Assembly (NCBI GenBank): GCA_945861875.1
Contig: CAMAWC010000027.1
Coordinates: forward strand, 1-42,002
Source: Bordetella parapertussis
GTDB taxonomy: Bacteria; Pseudomonadota; Gammaproteobacteria; Burkholderiales; SG8-39
DNA: 42,002 nucleotides
Direction of reading: 5' to 3'
Numbering within the stretch: the first letter of the stretch is position 1; every line of letters begins with the position of its first letter. The notes below the pieces were generated by a model. The model was given only the letters and a program-made list of their open reading frames with translations, did no database searches and was not told where the DNA came from. Of this stretch, positions 40,081 through 42,002 are shown one piece after another. Made by a program: the position numbers and the translations under genes.

Positions 40081-41307
40081 ATGGCAAAAAATAACCCCTG
40101 TGTTGTCGGTGGTGTGCAACTGCCGCGTCCCTTCCGTATCCGCCGGCTCGGCCACTTTGGCGTCAATGTTGCCGATCCGGCGGTGTCGCTGGAGTTTTAC
40201 GGCCGGCTGCTGGGCTTCGAGGTGTCCGACGAGCTCGAACTCCGGTCGCGCCTGCCCGAAGCGCAGCGCGACAAGCTCGGACCCACTGTGGGTTCGTTCA
40301 CGCGCCACGGTACCGATCACCATTCTTTCGTGCTGTTCCCGAAACGTGCAATGCACGCGGTCAATCCGCACTACGCCGACTATCCCGAGCTGACGGTGAA
40401 CCAGATCACCTGGCAGGTGGGCACGCTGCGCGAAGTAGTCGACGGGCACAAGTGGTTTGAGCAACAGGGCCTGAAAATCCTGCGCGCCGGACGCGACCTG
40501 CCCGGATCGAACTGGCATTTCTATCCGCCCGACCCCTCGGGACACATCAACGAGTTGTATTACGGCATCGAGCAAATCGGCTGGCCCGGTTTTTCCAAGC
40601 CCGGCCCCATGCACCGCATCCGCTACCAGCAGCCACCGGGCCTGCCGCACGCCTCCGAATTCGCCGAAGTCAATGATGCCATCGTGCAGGGCGATGACCT
40701 TAACGCCGGATGGCGGCGCAAGGCTGCATGGCCTGAAACCTTTGACGTCGGCGGTGTCCTGCTTGCCCGGCCGTTCAAGGTTGCCAAGGTCGGACCCGTG
40801 CGCCTGTTTGTCGATGATGTCGATGCCGCGCTGGAGTTCTACCGGGGCGCCTTGGGGCTCGACGTGACCGAGGAAGTCACGTACCAGGGGCATCGCTGCG
40901 TTTTCCTGCGCGCCAATACCGAGCACCATTCGCTCGCCCTGTATCCCAAGGCCTTGCGCTCCGTGCTGGGCCTGCCAGCGGGTTCGACGCTGTTGTCGTT
41001 CGGATTGCAACTGGGCAGCTACCAGCAGTTGCGCGAAGCGATTACCTTCCTTGGTGCGGCGGGGGTTCAATTCCGGCAACTGCCGGTGGCGTTGTCCCCT
41101 GGCATCGGCCACCATGTCTTTGCCGTCGATCCGGATGGCAACGCAATCCAGCTGTATTGGGAAATGGAGCAGATCGGCTGGGACGGCAAGCCGCGCCCGG
41201 CGGGGCAGCGCAAGGCCTTTGACCCTGACCCGCGGCAATGGCCGCAGACCCTTTCGGCGCAAAGCGACAGTTTCATGGGCGAGGTTTTCCTCGGCCCGCT
41301 CAACTGA
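40081..41307 (+). CDS. Two-domain VOC (extradiol dioxygenase-like) protein
   Basis: A 408-residue protein with two homologous halves joined near residue 200. The first half contains H25 (LGHFGVNV), H79-D-H-H (GTDHHSF) and E158 (HINELYYGIEQIGWPG); the second contains EHHSLAL (281-287), GIGHHVFAV (341-349) and NAIQLYWEMEQIGWDG (354-369). The repeated tail Y-x-(E)-IEQIGWPG/MEQIGWDG shows internal duplication. Several usual metal-ligand positions are changed (R241 where the second half expects His, Q357 where it expects Glu), so at most one half may be catalytic. It lies between a hydrolase (4 bp) and a Bug gene (15 bp). Confidence 0.85.
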   Translation: MAKNNPCVVGGVQLPRPFRIRRLGHFGVNVADPAVSLEFYGRLLGFEVSDELELRSRLPEAQRDKLGPTVGSFTRHGTDHHSFVLFPKRAMHAVNPHYADYPELTVNQITWQVGTLREVVDGHKWFEQQGLKILRAGRDLPGSNWHFYPPDPSGHINELYYGIEQIGWPGFSKPGPMHRIRYQQPPGLPHASEFAEVNDAIVQGDDLNAGWRRKAAWPETFDVGGVLLARPFKVAKVGPVRLFVDDVDAALEFYRGALGLDVTEEVTYQGHRCVFLRANTEHHSLALYPKALRSVLGLPAGSTLLSFGLQLGSYQQLREAITFLGAAGVQFRQLPVALSPGIGHHVFAVDPDGNAIQLYWEMEQIGWDGKPRPAGQRKAFDPDPRQWPQTLSAQSDSFMGEVFLGPLN

Positions 41308-41322
41308 CTGGTGGAGAAGACG

Positions 41323-42002
41323 ATGCACATGAAGGCAATCTGCAAATCGCTCGTGGTGTTGCTGCTGTGGCCTCTGCTGTTTGCGCTGCCGGCGGCGCCG
41401 GCCTGGGCGCAAAAATATCCGTCGCACGCCATCACGGTGGTGTGCCCCTTCCCGCCGGGCGGATCGGCCGACATCCTGGCAAGGCTTACGGCGCAAAAAT
41501 TGTCCGAATCGCTGGGCGTGCCGGTGATAGTGGAAAACCGCGCCGGGGCGGGGGGCGGGGTGGGCTCGGCTTATGTCGCCAAGGCCAAGCCCGACGGCTA
41601 CACCCTGATTGAGGTTACCGGCGGCTATCCGGCCCTTGCCGCGCTCACCACCAATCCGCAATTCGATTCGTTGCGCGACATCACCATGATCTCGCTCATC
41701 ACCTCGTATCCGTTTTTCATTAACGTGCCGGCCGACTCGCAGTTCCGTTCCGTGGCCGAACTGATCGCCTATGCGCGCGCCAATCCGGGCAAGCTCAATT
41801 ACACGACTTCGGGTATCGGTTCCATCCATCACCTGTCATCGGAATTGTTCAACGCCATGGCGGGAACCGAAATCGTCCATATCCCCACCAAGGGCGGCAA
41901 TGCCGGATTGACCGAGGTGCTGGGCGGCCGCATCGACCTGCTGTTTGAGGCGCCGACACTGTCGCTGCCCTTTATCAAGAGCGGCAAGCTGCGCGCGCTG
42001 GG
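41323..42002 (+). CDS. Bug-family periplasmic solute receptor (cut by window end)
   Basis: The first 226 codons of a receptor; the rest lies beyond the window. Signal peptide MHMKAICKSLVVLLLWPLLF, cut near APAWAQ. PPGGSAD (44-50), KPDGYTLIE and FDSLRDITMI are visible; the VPYKG loop reads IPTKGGNAG. GGAG precedes the ATG; an ATG two codons on is equally possible. It starts 15 bp after the two-domain VOC gene and is surely cotranscribed with it. Confidence 0.92.
   Translation, partial: MHMKAICKSLVVLLLWPLLFALPAAPAWAQKYPSHAITVVCPFPPGGSADILARLTAQKLSESLGVPVIVENRAGAGGGVGSAYVAKAKPDGYTLIEVTGGYPALAALTTNPQFDSLRDITMISLITSYPFFINVPADSQFRSVAELIAYARANPGKLNYTTSGIGSIHHLSSELFNAMAGTEIVHIPTKGGNAGLTEVLGGRIDLLFEAPTLSLPFIKSGKLRAL

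Noticed and set aside
40063..41832. 589-codon open frame on the minus strand
   Set aside because: It lies wholly antisense to the two-domain VOC gene and the last Bug gene, whose protein motifs are unmistakable. The antisense product is rich in Arg, His and Gly, as expected for a GC-rich shadow frame.

Overview
The window looks like chromosomal DNA of a GC-rich betaproteobacterium, most likely a Burkholderiales member (Comamonadaceae/Alcaligenaceae-like). The main evidence is a very dense set of Bug-family (TctC-type) periplasmic receptors of tripartite tricarboxylate transport; such expansions are a hallmark of that order. I count thirteen Bug receptors (one cut by the right edge), roughly one per 3.2 kb, and no TctA or TctB membrane subunit. 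No rRNA, tRNA, CRISPR array, phage gene or intact transposase was seen.

Layout. 1-1250: a MITE-like palindrome and a lone Bug gene. 1250-1860: a decayed HigBA toxin-antitoxin pair. 1845-3654 (-): Bug plus a ModA-like binding protein. 3901-6848: Bug and Rieske oxygenase, convergent with an SDR dehydrogenase. 7187-9930: Bug, VOC protein, alpha/beta hydrolase. 10275-11489: an unrecognised exported protein, then a second MITE. 11797-17593 (-): a seven-gene cluster (Bug, cupin, atypical SDR, GlcG-like protein, Bug, Bug, 3-hydroxyisobutyrate-dehydrogenase-like enzyme). 17862-19174: NTF2-like protein and hydrolase. 19311-22306: polysaccharide-deacetylase-like enzyme and Bug, divergent from a LysR regulator. 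22422-24891: extradiol-dioxygenase-like protein, convergent with VOC and Bug. 25015-25949: TspO and an Ala/Lys-rich exported protein sharing a bidirectional terminator. 26201-30355: Bug, exported esterase, AhpD-like protein, VOC, Bug. 30497-33096: response regulator, a collapsed HD-GYP sensor pseudogene, a BASS-type transporter. 33239-35364: a candidate small RNA, TPR protein, beta-carbonic anhydrase, CBS protein. 35431-37676 (-): unknown protein, nitroreductase-like protein, lipoprotein. 37934-end: Bug, hydrolase, two-domain VOC, Bug.

How it may work together. The repeating theme is a small cassette: one or two exported solute receptors next to one to four soluble enzymes from a short list (VOC/extradiol dioxygenase, alpha/beta hydrolase, SDR, Rieske oxygenase, cupin, deacetylase, AhpD-like). 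This suggests many narrow catabolic modules for organic acids or aromatic compounds, each with its own receptor and perhaps sharing translocators encoded elsewhere. That is inference; no substrate can be read from the sequence.

The strongest non-coding signals are a candidate small RNA of about 75 nt carrying a repeated anti-Shine-Dalgarno C-rich loop (33274-33348), a family of five short palindromic intergenic repeats, two IS5-type MITEs with visible target duplications, and signs of gene decay (HigBA, HD-GYP sensor, a 27-bp relic of a Bug gene start).
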